Below, one piece after another: positions 4,870 through 5,089 of a stretch of DNA of 5,089 nt. Every line of letters starts with the position of its first letter. The first letter of the stretch is position 1. The stretch is from contig CALVPA010000079.1 of NCBI GenBank assembly GCA_944350395.1, positions 1 to 5,089 of the forward strand, read 5' to 3'. The notes beneath the pieces were generated by a model, which did no database searches, was not told the origin of the DNA, and saw nothing but the letters and a program-made list of their open reading frames with translations. The position numbers and the translations under genes were made by a program. The DNA comes from an uncultured Bacilli bacterium. Its GTDB lineage: Bacteria; Bacillota_I; Bacilli_A; RF39; UBA660.

Positions 4870-5089
4870 CTATTTTATCATTTCCTTTATCGTTTCATAA
4901 ATTAATGTACTACTGTTATTTTTTTGCATTTTTGATAAATTTAAGCGCATATTGAGTTGCAACTCTAAATCGTTCAGCAACTTATCTATCTGATTTTTTA
5001 AAATTTTTGAAGTTAGAGCTGATTCTTCGATCATAATAGCTGCCTTGTTGTTTGCTACATCGAGTGCATTAAAGAATTGGTGATTATTT
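4870..5089 (-). CDS. murG: MurG C-terminal end (UDP-GlcNAc:lipid I GlcNAc transferase), cut by the window edge
   Basis: The 72 visible residues read NNHQFFNALDVANN near the edge and end YETIKEMIK before TAG (4872 to 4870). The NHQxxNA block, followed by an AAIMIEE strand, is the C-terminal part of the MurG nucleotide-sugar site, where the conserved Gln and Asn contact UDP-GlcNAc. The remaining residues form the helical tail (LTSKILKNQIDKLLNDLE) typical of MurG. MurG adds GlcNAc to lipid I on the inner membrane face to form lipid II. The N-terminal part lies beyond 5089. The residue before AAIMI is Lys where Gly is usual (GAA becomes KAA), a minor oddity. Its stop is immediately followed by the ftsQ start. 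The fragment is short but the motif and the neighbour agree. Confidence 0.85.
   Translation of the reverse strand, partial: NNHQFFNALDVANNKAAIMIEESALTSKILKNQIDKLLNDLELQLNMRLNLSKMQKNNSSTLIYETIKEMIK

Noticed and set aside
1..5089. TGA read as tryptophan (mycoplasma code), considered because of the low GC and absence of TGA stops
   Set aside because: All five tryptophan codons checked (two in the 525-residue gene, one each in the kinase-like gene, queH and ftsQ) are TGG. Six TAA/TAG stops are too few to infer loss of TGA, and the genes are complete under the standard code.
1..5089. CRISPR arrays, tRNA or rRNA genes, riboswitches
   Set aside because: No regularly spaced repeats or RNA-gene sequence blocks were seen. 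All gaps between genes are under 150 bases and are accounted for by promoters, terminators or the IS end.

Overview
The window is a compact, AT-rich stretch of bacterial chromosome in which every gene is read from the minus strand (right to left). The gene content points to a wall-bearing, low-GC Bacillota lineage: murG followed directly by a Gram-positive-type ftsQ/divIB, extended -10 promoters of the sigma-A type, Shine-Dalgarno sequences such as AAAGGAG, and short U-tailed hairpin terminators. Uncultured gut Bacilli (relatives of Erysipelotrichia or RF39) would fit, but this is inference. All five tryptophans I checked use TGG and all six stops are TAA or TAG, so the standard code explains the window.

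Right part (5089 to 3530): the 3' end of murG (lipid II synthesis), then ftsQ/divIB (divisome) starting immediately after the murG stop, then queH (epoxyqueuosine reductase, last step of tRNA queuosine synthesis) 14 nt later. These look like one operon, the tail of a division and cell-wall (dcw) cluster with a tRNA-modification gene attached where ftsA/ftsZ might be expected.

Middle and left (3526 to 143): three single-gene units, each with its own TGn extended -10 promoter and a leader of only about 16 to 21 nt. They encode a divergent protein-kinase-like protein (terminator overlapping its stop), a single-pass membrane protein with a long Asn/Glu/Pro-rich cytoplasmic tail (terminator overlapping its stop), and a 525-residue membrane protein with three N-terminal helices and a large predicted extracytoplasmic region. 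None of the three can be given a firm function from sequence. Their position beside the dcw genes and their topologies allow, but do not show, an envelope or division role.

Left edge (1 to 127): what looks like one end of an IS3-family insertion sequence, lying about 15 bp after the stop of the 525-residue gene. It has a terminal TGAACTGAACCCC sequence, a two-part hairpin with a U-tract that would stop incoming transcription, and a candidate transposase promoter pointing out of the window. The transposase itself is outside the window.
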